Positions 1 through 8,029 are shown, counted from the stretch's first letter. The stretch: DNA of 22,422 nt from CAYRPN01 sp964426135 (GCA_964426135.1 CAYRPN010000095.1:1-22422); one strand, 5' to 3'. Notes: generated by a model not told the origin, from the letters alone. A program made the numbers and translations.

Positions 1-75
1 TCGCCGGGGTCTCGTCCCGCCCCCCGGGGGTAGACTCGACCCCAGCCACCCTACGGTGACGATGGCAGGTGCCGG

Positions 76-190
76 CGTAGGGTGGGCCAAGGCTCGGCGC
101 TGGCCCACCAGTCCGCGTGCGACATCGAATGAAGCCTTGTCGCGCAACGGACGCACGATGGTGGGCCGCGCGGACTTGGCCCACCCTACG
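76..190. repeat. Nested long inverted repeat
   Basis: Perfect 16-bp outer arms at 76-91 and 175-190 (CGTAGGGTGGGCCAAG and its complement) enclose a second inverted pair, GGCCCACCA at 102-110 and its complement at 159-167. It lies upstream of the BMC gene in sequence with no convincing ORF. A related GGGTGGGC-type repeat is at 3289-3357, which points to a dispersed chromosomal repeat family rather than a dedicated terminator. Nothing else is recognisable in 1-271. Confidence 0.75.
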
Positions 191-271
191 ACAAGCGTCG
201 CTTGCGTTCGGGGCCGTTTTCCATAACCATTCACCACTCACGATTCACGACTAACCATTACTCTTTCCTTC

Positions 272-1030
272 ATGCCCACCCCCCTCGGCCTTCTTGAAGT
301 CAGGACGCTCACCCACTCGATGCTCGCGCTGGACGCGGTCGAGAAGGCGGGCGATTGTCGCGTGCTGCAGGCGGAGCTGAACGACCTGCTCGGCTTGATC
401 ATCAAAATCACCGGCTCGCTTGAGGGCGTCAAGAGCGGGCTGGCGGCGGCGAAGCGGGTCATTGAGAAGTTCAAGGGCGAGATTCTCACGCACGTGATCC
501 CCTCGCCCACCGAGGCGGCTTGGCCGGGCATCTGGGGGCCGGCGGAGTACAGCCCGCTGATGGAGTCGAATGTCGTTTTCTTTCCGAGCTTTGAGCCGGT
601 GAATGCCGCCGGTGCGAAGCCCGTAGTGAACAGCGGCGGCTCGGCAGGAGCCTCGCCCTCCCAGTTGTCATCGCAGGCATCGTCATCGCAGTCATCGTCA
701 TCGCAGTCAAAGGATTCACACATGTCACAGCTTTCAACAGGCGCCAAGCCGCAATCGGGTTCGGTCGCCATCGGGTTCATCGAGACGCAGGGTTACACGG
801 CAGTGATCGAGGCGATCGACACCGCGTGCAAGGCGGCGAACGTGGAGGTGCTCGGCCGGGAGAAGCTCGGCGGCGGGTACATCACCGTCGTCATCAAGGG
901 CGACGTGGCCGCGGTCGAGGCGGCGGTGCAGGCGGGCCAGGCGAAGGTGGGGGCGCTGGGCAAACTGATCGCGTCCCACGTGATCGCCCGGCCCAGCGAG
1001 GGCGTGCTGGGCCTGTTGCCCAAGGCGTGA
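272..1030 (+). CDS. Tandem bacterial microcompartment (BMC) shell protein, two domains joined by a Ser/Gln linker
   Basis: Structural protein of a polyhedral BMC shell, 252 aa. Residues about 4-80 form one BMC fold (start LGLLEVRT, later KITGSLEGV), followed by an ESNVVFFP tail. Residues about 110-160 are a low-complexity linker rich in Ser, Gln and Gly. Residues 164-246 form a second, canonical BMC domain with FIETQGYTAVIEA and the pore-type motif KLGGGYITVVIKGD at 198-211. A normal BMC-H protein is about 90-100 aa with one domain, and BMC-T proteins have two closely packed domains, so a 50-residue linker is odd. Met151 (722-724) has AAAGGA about 8 bases upstream and could start domain 2 separately. 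The ATG at 272 lacks a clear ribosome site. The sequence recalls shell proteins of planctomycete fucose/rhamnose compartments, from memory of the family. Shell membership is fairly sure; the substrate is inferred. Confidence 0.85.
   Translation: MPTPLGLLEVRTLTHSMLALDAVEKAGDCRVLQAELNDLLGLIIKITGSLEGVKSGLAAAKRVIEKFKGEILTHVIPSPTEAAWPGIWGPAEYSPLMESNVVFFPSFEPVNAAGAKPVVNSGGSAGASPSQLSSQASSSQSSSSQSKDSHMSQLSTGAKPQSGSVAIGFIETQGYTAVIEAIDTACKAANVEVLGREKLGGGYITVVIKGDVAAVEAAVQAGQAKVGALGKLIASHVIARPSEGVLGLLPKA
678..707 (+). repeat. In-frame 15-bp tandem repeat in the BMC linker
   Basis: Two perfect 15-bp copies (CATCGTCATCGCAGT at 678-692 and 693-707), preceded by a partial copy from about 667, encode the SSQAS/SSQSS part of the linker. 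The unit is a multiple of three, so copy-number change would alter linker length without breaking the frame. Confidence 0.8.
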
Positions 1031-1040
1031 ACGGTGCAAT

Positions 1041-1123
1041 CGTTTAGCGACGGGACTCGCCCCGCTCTGTCGTCCGCCGCGGCGGGCAAGACATCGGAGC
1101 GGGGCAAGCCCCGTCGCTAAACG
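1041..1123. repeat. Long inverted repeat between the BMC gene and the beta-helix gene
   Basis: Arms of 27 bp at 1041-1067 and 1097-1123 match at 25 positions (outer sequence CGTTTAGCGACGGG). It begins 10 bases after the BMC stop codon and ends just before the ribosome site of the next gene. In RNA it would form a very stable hairpin that could end or attenuate transcription. There is no T-tract, so a dispersed repeat that landed here is equally possible. Confidence 0.75.
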
Positions 1124-1133
1124 GAGTGACACC

Positions 1134-3272
1134 ATGCGCCTGTCGTCGATTTTTCTTCTGTTCGTGCTTTCCATTTCTCACGCGGCGCTGGCGGCGGATT
1201 TTCACGTCGCCACGACCGGCAACGACGCCTGGTCCGGCACGTTCGCCGCGGCGAATGCGGCGAAGACGGATGGCCCCTTCGCCACGCTTGGCCGGGCGAT
1301 CAAGGCGGTGCGCGACCTTCGCGCAGCGGAGCCGAAGCGTGCGACGCCGGTGGTGGTGAGCGTTGGCGGCGGGACGTATTTTCTCGCGCAGCCGATCGTG
1401 CTGGAGCCTGCCGACAGCGGCACGGCACAGTCGCCGACGATCTACGAGGCGGCGCCGGGCGCGGCGGGCGAGCAGCCGGTCTTCAGCGGCGGCGTGCGAG
1501 TCAGTGACTGGAAAGAGGAGGCGGGCGGCGCCTGGTCGGCGATCCTGCCGACGGTGAAGGAAGGCTCGTGGCGCTTCGCGCAGATCTTCGTGAACAGCCA
1601 GCGGCGCGAGCGCGTGCGGTTGCCCAAGAAAGGCTACTACCGCATCGCCGACGCCATGACGCCGAGTCCCGCTGCCGAGAGCAAAGGTTTCGATCGCTTC
1701 AAGTTCGCCGGCGAGGACATCCGCGCGGATTGGAAGAACCCGCAGCAGATCGAGGTGCATGCGTTTCACATCTGGTCCGCCTCGCGCTTGCCGATTCAGT
1801 CGGTCGATGCGAAGGAAAAGATCGTGCAGTTCACCGGTCGCACGCGCGGCACCGCCAACTGGATGACGCTGGGCAAGAATCATCGCTACGTGGTGTGGAA
1901 CGTGCGCGAGGCCCTGAGCGAGCCGGGCGAGTGGCACCTGGATCGGGCGACGGGCACGCTGACGTATCTGCCGATGCCGGGGGAGAAACCGGGGGAGAAG
2001 CCGGGCGAGACAGAAGTGATCGCGCCGAAGCTGGAGCAGTTGCTCATCGTGCGCGGCGACGTGGCGAAGAAGCAGTGGGTCTCGCACGTGCAGTTCCGCG
2101 GGCTCACTTTCGCGCATGCGAACTGGCAATTGCCGGACACGGGCGTGTCGTATCCGCAGGCGGAAATCGGCATCAAGGCGGCCGTGGAAGTGACGGGCGG
2201 GCGCGGCATCGTGTTCGAGAAATGCGCGGTGCGGCACGTGGGCGGCTACGCGATGACGCTGGGCATCGGCACGCGCGATTGCAAGATTGAAAGCTGCGAG
2301 CTTTTCGATCTGGGCGCCGGCGGCGTCAAGATCGGGGCGGGCGGGAGCAGCGCGGGATGGGGGCCGTATGACCCGGCGCTGAGCAAAGGCGATGGCAGCG
2401 AGGACGCGATCGCCCAGAGCAACACCGTGCGCGACTGCACCATCGCCCACGGCGGCCGCCTGCACCCGGCGGCGGTGGGCGTCTGGATCGGCGACAGCCA
2501 CCATAACACCGTCGTCCACAACGACATCTACGATCACTACTACACCGGCATTTCCGTGGGCTGGGTGTGGGGTTACAGCAAGAGCCTGGCGCATCACAAC
2601 ACGATCGACTTCAACCACATTCACACGCTGGGCCAGGGCGTGCTCAGCGACATGGGCGGCGTCTACACGCTGGGCACCTCGCCGGGCACCACCGTCAGCC
2701 ACAACCGTGTGCATGACGTGCACGCCTTCGACTATGGCGGATGGGGCCTCTACACCGACGAAGGCTCCACCGGAATCGTGATGGAAAACAACCTCGTTTA
2801 CCGCACGAAGACCGGCGGATTCCACCAGCACTATGGCAAAGAAAACATCATCCGCAACAACATCTTCGCGTTCTCTGCCACGGACCAGTTGCAGCGCTCG
2901 CGCGTGGAGCAGCACCTGTCCTTCACCTTCGAGCGCAACATCGTGATCCAGGATCGCGGCACGATGCTGGGCAAGAGCTGGAGCGATGACAAGGTGAAAC
3001 TCGACAGCAATCTGTACTGGAACACGATGGGGCCGGTGGTGTTCCCGGGCAACCGGACGCTGGAGCAATGGCGGCAGGCGTCGCCGCACGATGACAACTC
3101 CATCGTCGCGGATCCGCTGTTCACGGATGTGAAGAAGGACGACTACACATTGAAGCCCGACTCGCCGGCGGCGAAAGTGGGGTTCAAGGCTTTCGATGAC
3201 ACGAAGGCGGGCCGCGTGACGAAGCGAGCGTTGACCGAGAAGCTGCCGACGCCGGGGAAGGTGTATGAGTGA
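1134..3272 (+). CDS. Secreted right-handed parallel beta-helix protein, GH141-like
   Basis: 712 aa. A cleavable signal peptide (MRLSSIFLLFVLSISHAALA, about residues 1-20) directs it out of the cytoplasm. The mature start (FHVATTGNDAWSG, PFATLGRAIKAVRDLR, GGGTYFLAQPIVL) and the following FVNSQRRERVR segment are typical of large beta-helix polysaccharide-active proteins that I associate with GH141, a family that includes alpha-L-fucosidase and xylanase activities. From about residue 350 there are successive beta-helix coils with NNxI/HNxI turns (HNTVVHNDIY, HHNTIDFNHIH, SHNRVHD, MENNLVY, RNNIF). The start is supported by GGAG at 1123-1126, seven bases before ATG. It follows the BMC shell gene on the same strand, so release of a deoxysugar feeding the compartment is an attractive but unproven role. 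Catalytic residues were not assigned. A pectate-lyase-type or unassigned beta-helix protein is the alternative. Confidence 0.75.
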   Translation: MRLSSIFLLFVLSISHAALAADFHVATTGNDAWSGTFAAANAAKTDGPFATLGRAIKAVRDLRAAEPKRATPVVVSVGGGTYFLAQPIVLEPADSGTAQSPTIYEAAPGAAGEQPVFSGGVRVSDWKEEAGGAWSAILPTVKEGSWRFAQIFVNSQRRERVRLPKKGYYRIADAMTPSPAAESKGFDRFKFAGEDIRADWKNPQQIEVHAFHIWSASRLPIQSVDAKEKIVQFTGRTRGTANWMTLGKNHRYVVWNVREALSEPGEWHLDRATGTLTYLPMPGEKPGEKPGETEVIAPKLEQLLIVRGDVAKKQWVSHVQFRGLTFAHANWQLPDTGVSYPQAEIGIKAAVEVTGGRGIVFEKCAVRHVGGYAMTLGIGTRDCKIESCELFDLGAGGVKIGAGGSSAGWGPYDPALSKGDGSEDAIAQSNTVRDCTIAHGGRLHPAAVGVWIGDSHHNTVVHNDIYDHYYTGISVGWVWGYSKSLAHHNTIDFNHIHTLGQGVLSDMGGVYTLGTSPGTTVSHNRVHDVHAFDYGGWGLYTDEGSTGIVMENNLVYRTKTGGFHQHYGKENIIRNNIFAFSATDQLQRSRVEQHLSFTFERNIVIQDRGTMLGKSWSDDKVKLDSNLYWNTMGPVVFPGNRTLEQWRQASPHDDNSIVADPLFTDVKKDDYTLKPDSPAAKVGFKAFDDTKAGRVTKRALTEKLPTPGKVYE

Positions 3273-3288
3273 CGCAGTGATGCAGTGA

Positions 3289-3357
3289 CGCAGGGTGGGC
3301 ATCGCCCACCACGAATGACTTGTGGGGTTGCCTGCGGTGGGCAGTGCCCACCCTGCG
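3289..3357. repeat. Nested inverted repeat downstream of the beta-helix gene
   Basis: CGCAGGGTGGGC at 3289-3300 pairs with GCCCACCCTGCG ending at 3357. Each arm is itself a partial palindrome (GGGTGGGC facing GCCCACC). It shares GGGTGGGC with the repeat at 76-190. It sits 17 bases after the stop codon, where a strong hairpin could act as a transcript end. Confidence 0.75.
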
Positions 3358-3535
3358 AGAAGGCCGGCTGTAACGCCTGTGCGGAAAATGCACATGGGAA
3401 TCACGCCACATCACGACCGTTCGCCGTCGTCGCTCGCATGCCCGCGGAGCGAATCTTCTGCTTGCGACAGTCACGTTCCGCGCGTTCGGCAGCCAGGGCT
3501 GCCATTGCGCGGCGATCCGCAGGCAGGAGGCGAAC

Positions 3536-3832
3536 ATGTTGAAACTCAAGGCGTTGGCGTGCGCGGTGGTGATCGTTCTGCTCGGCGGGTGCAGCGCGGT
3601 GGGCGGCGCGGTCGACATCGCGTTCAAGGTCGGCCACGGTCTGGGCGAACTGGGCATGGCCAGCACCAGGCACGCCGTGAACGCAGCCAAGGGCGGCATC
3701 GAAGTGGCCAAGGGCGGATTGGAACTGGCGGGCGGCACAGTGAAGCTGCTCGATCAGTCGCATCAGACCGGTCACAACACCCGCATGCGCGACATCGAAT
3801 ACGAACAGGCGGCGGATGCAACGCGGAGGTGA
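3536..3832 (+). CDS. Small predicted lipoprotein of unknown function
   Basis: 98 aa. A strong ribosome site (AGGAGG near 3526) precedes the ATG. The N-terminus MLKLKALACAVVIVLLGGCS is a type II signal peptide with lipobox LGGC; Cys19 would be lipid-modified, anchoring the protein to a membrane facing the periplasm. The mature part is short, with Gly/Ala/Lys repeats (AAKGGIEVAKGGLELAGG, about residues 50-67) suggesting an amphipathic helix, and ends in a charged tail. I recognise no family. It stands alone, 263 bp after the beta-helix gene and convergent with the aldo/keto reductase. Confidence 0.75.
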   Translation: MLKLKALACAVVIVLLGGCSAVGGAVDIAFKVGHGLGELGMASTRHAVNAAKGGIEVAKGGLELAGGTVKLLDQSHQTGHNTRMRDIEYEQAADATRR

Positions 3833-3839
3833 ATGCGAA

Positions 3840-4006
3840 GAGGCAAAGAGACGGAAAGACAAAGAGAGGGAGAGAAAAAGAGACGAAGAGACGAAGAGAC
3901 GAAGAGACGAAGGGACGCAGTGACGAAGTGCTTCCACCCTGGAGTTCCCTTCCTCCCTTCCTCTCTTCGTCTCTCCGTCTCTCTCTCGCTCTTCGTCTCT
4001 TCTTCT
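3840..4006. repeat. Purine/pyrimidine GAGACGAA repeat tract between convergent genes
   Basis: A purine-rich stretch holds four perfect tandem 8-bp units GAGACGAA (3880-3911) plus degenerate copies upstream. About 50 bp later a pyrimidine-rich stretch (3945-4006) carries complementary CTTCGTCTC units. The two halves can pair into a long imperfect hairpin and may act as a bidirectional terminator. The strand bias also makes triplex DNA possible. Confidence 0.7.
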
Positions 4007-5024
4007 AATACGCCCCGCGCACATGCATCTTCACCTTCGCTTCGTAGAACTTCACCAGCTCTTCGCGCACGCCGGCCGGCAGCGCCGGCAGAGCGCTGAC
4101 CGCGGCGTTGTCGCGGGCCTGCTTTGGATCTTTAGCGCCGGGGATGATCACGCTGATCGATTCGTAATCGAGAATCCAACGCATGGCCCACTGTGCCATG
4201 GTCGCCTCTGTTTGGATTGCACCGGCGCCGGCGAGCAAACCCGCGCGGGCGAAAATCGCCTTGACCTCGTCCGCCAGTTCGACACCCTTCTCGAACGGCA
4301 GGCCGGCGAAGGTTTCGCCGACGTTGAAGCACTCGCCATCGCGGTTGTAGTTGCGATGGTCCTCCGGCGGGAATTGCGTCTGCTTCGTGAATCTGCCCGC
4401 GAGCAGGCCCGACGCCAGAGGCAGCCGGGCGATCAACGCGACATTCTTCACTTTCGCCATCTGAAACAGCGTGGCGATCGGCTTCTGGCGGAAAATGTTG
4501 AAGATGATCTGCAACGACGCGAGCCCCGGCTGCTGCAGGCAGAGCCGGGCCTCATCCATCGATTCGACGCTGGCGCCCAGGAACCGAATCTTGCCTTCCT
4601 TTTGCAGCGTGCGCAACCAGTCGAACGGCTCCGGCCGCGCCAGCCAGTCGGTGGGGATGCAGTGAAGCTGCGTGAGGTCGATCGCATCGACGCCGAGCCG
4701 GCGGAGCGAGTCCTCAGTATCGCGACGAAACAGATCGAGCGTATAGCCGTCGGGATAACCGTGCAGCCGGCCGAGTTTGGTGGCAACGAAAAGCTTGCCG
4801 CGCAGGTTGCGTTCGCGCAGGAATCGGCCGATGAGTTGTTCGCTGCGGCCGGCGCCGTAGACATCGGCGGTATCCAGGAACGTGACACCCGCTTCCACCG
4901 CTGCCGCCAGTGTCCGAAGCGCGTCATCATCGCTGCACGTCCCCCAGTCCCCGCCGAACTGCCAGCAGCCCAGACCGACTTCGGAAACGGCTCTGTTCGT
5001 GTTGCCAAAAGAACGCATGTGCAT
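4005..5024 (-). CDS. Aldo/keto reductase
   Basis: 339 aa, predicted cytoplasmic NADP(H)-dependent oxidoreductase with the (beta/alpha)8 fold. The catalytic tetrad is visible: Asp51 and Tyr56 in FLDTADVYGAGRSEQ, Lys83 in FVATKLG, and His121 in DLTQLHCIP. The C-terminal cofactor-binding region appears as SVIIPGAKDPKQARDN. The open frame extends to 5228, but the extra N-terminal 68 residues are Arg/Pro-rich and unlike the family. MHMRSFGNTNRAVSEVGLG is the usual start, so ATG at 5024 is chosen (ATG at 5018 is the alternative; neither has a strong ribosome site). It is transcribed toward the lipoprotein gene and ends inside the GAGACGAA repeat tract. The physiological substrate cannot be read from sequence; the family often acts on sugars and aldehydes. 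Confidence 0.9.
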   Translation of the reverse strand: MHMRSFGNTNRAVSEVGLGCWQFGGDWGTCSDDDALRTLAAAVEAGVTFLDTADVYGAGRSEQLIGRFLRERNLRGKLFVATKLGRLHGYPDGYTLDLFRRDTEDSLRRLGVDAIDLTQLHCIPTDWLARPEPFDWLRTLQKEGKIRFLGASVESMDEARLCLQQPGLASLQIIFNIFRQKPIATLFQMAKVKNVALIARLPLASGLLAGRFTKQTQFPPEDHRNYNRDGECFNVGETFAGLPFEKGVELADEVKAIFARAGLLAGAGAIQTEATMAQWAMRWILDYESISVIIPGAKDPKQARDNAAVSALPALPAGVREELVKFYEAKVKMHVRGAY

Positions 5025-5352
5025 GCGAGGATGATACGGCAAGTCGGCGCGCCGGTGGAGCGTTGCACAGCACAACGCCGCCGGCAAGGCGCGCCCCACG
5101 AATCGGTGTCGACGGGGGCAGCCTGGTTTCGCGTCGATCGGTCGATGCCGCGATCGCCTGGAGGCGCTGGAGTCATCCGGCCAGGTGCTTCGACCTTCGC
5201 TGACGCCGGCGGCTCGGTGTGCGTTCAACGGTTTTCACGCGCTTTGAGTGGACCAGCCCTCACCACAGCTCTCTCCCGGAGGGAGAGGGGGCCGGAGCTG
5301 CATTGCCACGGAAGTTCAGGCAGACCCTTTCCCTGGGTTTTACAGGCCCGCA
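5025..5352. other. Intergenic stretch with a short inverted repeat
   Basis: No convincing gene lies between the reductase start and the tRNA-Leu promoter. The only structure seen is a perfect hairpin CTCTCCC-GGA-GGGAGAG at 5271-5287, inside a longer AGCTC...GAGCT frame. A related CTCCGGGAGAGG motif recurs near 21880, so this is probably a dispersed repeat. Confidence 0.5.
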
Positions 5353-5380
5353 TTGACGAGTGCCCGGATTCGCCGATAAT
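5353..5380 (+). promoter_or_regulatory. Sigma-70-type promoter of tRNA-Leu
   Basis: TTGACG at 5353-5358 and GATAAT at 5375-5380 are separated by 16 bp. The -10 box ends 14 bases before the first tRNA nucleotide, a normal spacing for a tRNA promoter. Confidence 0.7.
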
Positions 5381-5394
5381 CTTCGGTTCCCCCA

Positions 5395-5481
5395 GCCGGT
5401 GTGGCGGAACTGGCAGACGCGATGGATTCAAAATCCATTGTCCCTTCAAAGGACGTGTGGGTTCAAGTCCCTCCACCGGCA
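5395..5481 (+). tRNA. tRNA-Leu (anticodon CAA)
   Basis: 87 nt. The acceptor arms GCCGGTG and CACCGGC pair fully, with A as discriminator. The anticodon loop TTCAAAA in stem ATGGA/TCCAT gives anticodon CAA, reading UUG. A long variable arm, as expected for a class II tRNA, and the T-loop GTTCAAGTC are present. CCA is not encoded. It has its own promoter and terminator, so it is a single-gene unit. Confidence 0.95.
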
Positions 5482-5484
5482 CGT

Positions 5485-5512
5485 AAAACCTCCAGAAAAC
5501 TGGGGGTTTTTT
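5485..5512 (+). terminator. Rho-independent terminator of tRNA-Leu
   Basis: An 11-bp stem (AAAACCTCCAG and CTGGGGGTTTT, one G-U pair) with loop AAAA ends in a run of six T residues, starting three bases after the tRNA. Confidence 0.85.
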
Positions 5513-5719
5513 GATGCGCCGACTCTGGAGGGGCAAGAGGCGTCAAGGCGGACTCCGGGCCCGGTTCAACCGCGTCGCCGCCGCCGACGATCGCGCTTGT
5601 GTTGATCGGCTGATTCACCGCGCCCGCGCGATGGCGGCTTCGCGATTGACTGAGTCCGCGCCTGCGAAGTGTCGCGGTCGTGAGCGTCCGTTCGCTGCGC
5701 TCGGCACGGAAGCGGGGCT

Positions 5720-5941
5720 TCACGCGGCCTTCGCATGGGTGCGATCGTGATCCGGCAACTGGTAGCCGGCGTCGGCCAAGGCGCGCCGCTCTTCGTCGGT
5801 GGCTTGAGCGATCACGAAACCGTGGGCTTGTGCCATGGCAGGCTCGATCGGCGACTGCTCGTACTCCAGCAAGAGCATCGGCGGGTCGCTGTCCAGGTCG
5901 ATCGTCGCTTCCATCAACATGTTTTGAATCAGAAGACGCAT
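5720..5941 (-). CDS. Small protein of unknown function
   Basis: 73 aa, starting MRLLIQNMLMEATIDLDSDP. The start at 5941 is chosen because GAGGAG lies about 7 bases upstream; the open frame continues to 5986 without another ribosome site. The protein is acidic in the middle (MLLLEYEQSPIEPAMAQ), with a helical segment ATDEERRALADAGYQLPDHD near the C-terminus. There is no signal peptide or membrane segment. I do not recognise a family. It stands alone downstream of and opposite to tRNA-Leu. Confidence 0.6.
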   Translation of the reverse strand: MRLLIQNMLMEATIDLDSDPPMLLLEYEQSPIEPAMAQAHGFVIAQATDEERRALADAGYQLPDHDRTHAKAA

Positions 5942-6288
5942 GGCTAATCTCCTCTCAATGTTGTCTACTGCAATTATCGGCAGCATCCGCAGCGACCGCG
6001 CATGGGATACCCGGAGAATAGCCCGTCAGTGATTCCCCGATTGCCAGCGTTCGATCCAAGACCGTGCGGCATCTTCTGGGGCCAAGTGGAGCTTTGAGCG
6101 TCAGGTCATTGGCTCGGTCACCTTGATGCGCCGGCCTGCGATTCCGTGCATGTGGCAGCGAACCTCCCCAACTCAGACTCGTCGCCAGTTGAATGACCAC
6201 CTTCGAACAACAAGAATAACGGCGTCGCTCCTGGCGTTTTTCGTCGTGCGCAAGGTTGAATTCAAAGCACGGAAAGCAGGCAGCCAGC
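5942..6288. other. Intergenic stretch, nothing recognised
   Basis: 347 bp between two leftward genes. Only shadow frames are open here. It should hold the promoter of the 73-aa gene; GATAAT on the minus strand at 5973-5978 is a possible -10 box, but I see no good -35 partner. Confidence 0.4.
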
Positions 6289-7233
6289 TCAATTTTCCTG
6301 AGCAGGAATCTCGATGTCTTGAGCCGACAGTTCATCGTCGATGATGCGCTTGACAGTGTGGCCGCCGGGGACGTTCTCGAGGGGAAACTCGACTCGCGCG
6401 GTGTGTAGTTCGCCCTCGTCGCGGATGCTGCCGCGCTCGTAGCGAGAGGTGAGCAGGACGGCGACGGCCGACATCAGCACGCGTTCCAGCCAATCGTCCA
6501 CCTGCACACGGAGTGCATGCGTTTCGTGGCTGACCGTGGCCTCCGTGGCCATTGTGCGGTTGGGCAGGTAGTTGTTGCCTTTGACCACGATGTTGTTGGC
6601 GACCTGCGAAACAATGGTGAAAATGAGCATCACCACGCCGATGACAAAGGCGACGAAGAGCGCGATGCCCGGCGAAAAGATGATCTTGAATTTCTCGATG
6701 AAGTCTCGAATCCACGCGGTGACCTGCAACTGGAACCCCAGTTGCAGAACGACGCCGATGAGCGCCGCGACGCTGATCATCGCCAGCGCCCAGCCGAGCG
6801 TGCGGTTGCGCACGTTCAACCCCACGGTCAGCATCGTGATCACGAGGATGAAGACCCACCAAAGCCCCAAGGCGTGCTGGACGTCGGTGTTGTCGCTCCA
6901 GATCCAGGAGACGATGCTCAGATAGACGCCCCACGGCGCCAGTGGCCAGTAGAAAAGAAACTTCGGATAGCCGCGCACCGTGCAGGTGCCCGTGCGATGA
7001 AGGCGGGATGCGGAGAATACGTTCAGAAACGCGAACTGGTTGAAGATGAACCAGTACACCATCATGAACTTCTCCATCGCCGTAAGCCCCGCGCGATTCC
7101 GTCGGCGGCTGAACTCCTGGTGAGGCGACTTGGCGGCTGCAGCCGCGGCAGCAGCGACGGCGGGCGCTGCGGCAGGCGCTGACTCGGGGGCTGGCTGCGA
7201 CGCGGCATCGGATACGGGGTTCGTTTCACTCAT
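6289..7233 (-). CDS. Multi-pass membrane protein of unknown function
   Basis: 314 aa. The start MSETNPVSD at 7233 follows GGAGG at a 9-base spacing; a GTG at 7242 is too close to that site. Residues 10-35 are Ala/Pro-rich, including a run of eight Ala, and probably disordered. Hydrophobic segments follow at about 54-72, 91-111, 121-139, 147-168 and 187-211, predicting four or five membrane helices. The C-terminal 100 residues are soluble and charged, including RVQVDDWLERVLMSAVAVLLTSRYERG and a terminal DDELSAQDIEIP segment. No catalytic motif is visible and no family is recognised. It is divergent from the stress-protein gene. Confidence 0.8.
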   Translation of the reverse strand: MSETNPVSDAASQPAPESAPAAAPAVAAAAAAAAKSPHQEFSRRRNRAGLTAMEKFMMVYWFIFNQFAFLNVFSASRLHRTGTCTVRGYPKFLFYWPLAPWGVYLSIVSWIWSDNTDVQHALGLWWVFILVITMLTVGLNVRNRTLGWALAMISVAALIGVVLQLGFQLQVTAWIRDFIEKFKIIFSPGIALFVAFVIGVVMLIFTIVSQVANNIVVKGNNYLPNRTMATEATVSHETHALRVQVDDWLERVLMSAVAVLLTSRYERGSIRDEGELHTARVEFPLENVPGGHTVKRIIDDELSAQDIEIPAQEN

Positions 7234-7514
7234 GGGACACAACCTCCAAAATCGGCATCAGATCAATCACTCGTCCAGATTCAATCACCAACACAAGTGT
7301 AGCGTATCGTCCAAGGAGCGACGTGCGATTGAAACGCAGGCCTGCCCGAGGACGAAGGAGCAAGGGCAGTCAGTCCGTCACCCCCGGCGGTCGCGGCTCT
7401 GATGATTGGCCAACCGTCCGGACTTGCACCCGACGCGGCTGCTTGCGCATAGGCTCACCATCCCACGGACACGGCTGTGCTATGATGGCCCGCCCGGGTC
7501 GTGGGAGTTCGCAT

Positions 7515-7952
7515 GTGGCCGCTAGTCGACTTTTGATTGCCGTGGAATCGCCTTGGGAGGCGGAGCGGTTCGTTGCGCCGATCGTGGATCTGGCGACGCG
7601 GCTGTCGTCGGAGATTCTCGTCGCCCATGTCGCCGAGGTGCAACAGGAAGACACCCACGAGTCCGATGCCAAGAAGCGCGGCGAAGAAACGCTCAAGCTG
7701 TTGACCGACCGCCTGCGTGACGCCGGCCTCCGCGCCGAGGGACTCATGCTCTTTTCCGACGACGTGGCCAAGGCGATTCTCAACACCGCCAAAGCCCGCG
7801 ACTGCTCGCTGATTGTCCTGGGATTCGATGCGGAAGGGCTGATCAAGGGCATCGTCCGCAGACTCTTCGCCAATGATGTGACCAGCACCATCCTTCGCAA
7901 CACAGAGATTCCCGTCATGCTCTGTCCAGCGAAATGGATGGGGACGGTGTGA
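7515..7952 (+). CDS. Universal stress protein (UspA-type)
   Basis: 145 aa, the usual size of a single Usp domain. It opens with SRLLIAVESPWEAERFVAPIVDLA (beta1, conserved Asp replaced by Glu), continues with SEILVAHVAEV, and ends with CSLIVLGFDAEGLIKG followed by NDVTSTILRNTEIPVMLCP. This matches the family's last beta strand, with the nucleotide-binding Gly-rich loop only partly conserved, so ATP binding is uncertain. The GTG start at 7515 is chosen because GGGAG lies seven bases upstream and it gives a normal N-terminus. ATG at 7482 or 7485 is in frame but lacks a ribosome site. It is the last chromosomal gene before the element. Confidence 0.8.
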   Translation: MAASRLLIAVESPWEAERFVAPIVDLATRLSSEILVAHVAEVQQEDTHESDAKKRGEETLKLLTDRLRDAGLRAEGLMLFSDDVAKAILNTAKARDCSLIVLGFDAEGLIKGIVRRLFANDVTSTILRNTEIPVMLCPAKWMGTV

Positions 7953-8029
7953 GCGAATGGCGGCGCAAGACCAGCCTTCCCTTGCGACGGCGGAAGGTCC
8001 TCAGCGAATAGTCCCTGATGATGAGGTGC

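Noticed and set aside
1044..3404. 786-codon minus-strand open frame
   Set aside because: It is antisense to the beta-helix gene, with Arg/His/Val-rich composition typical of the opposite strand of GC-rich coding DNA. The plus strand has a signal peptide, ribosome site and family motifs.
5025..5228. N-terminal extension of the aldo/keto reductase
   Set aside because: The extra 68 residues are Arg/Pro-rich and unlike the family, whose normal N-terminus begins at 5024.
4023..5486. 487-codon plus-strand open frame
   Set aside because: It runs antisense to the aldo/keto reductase and into tRNA-Leu, with no protein-like motifs.
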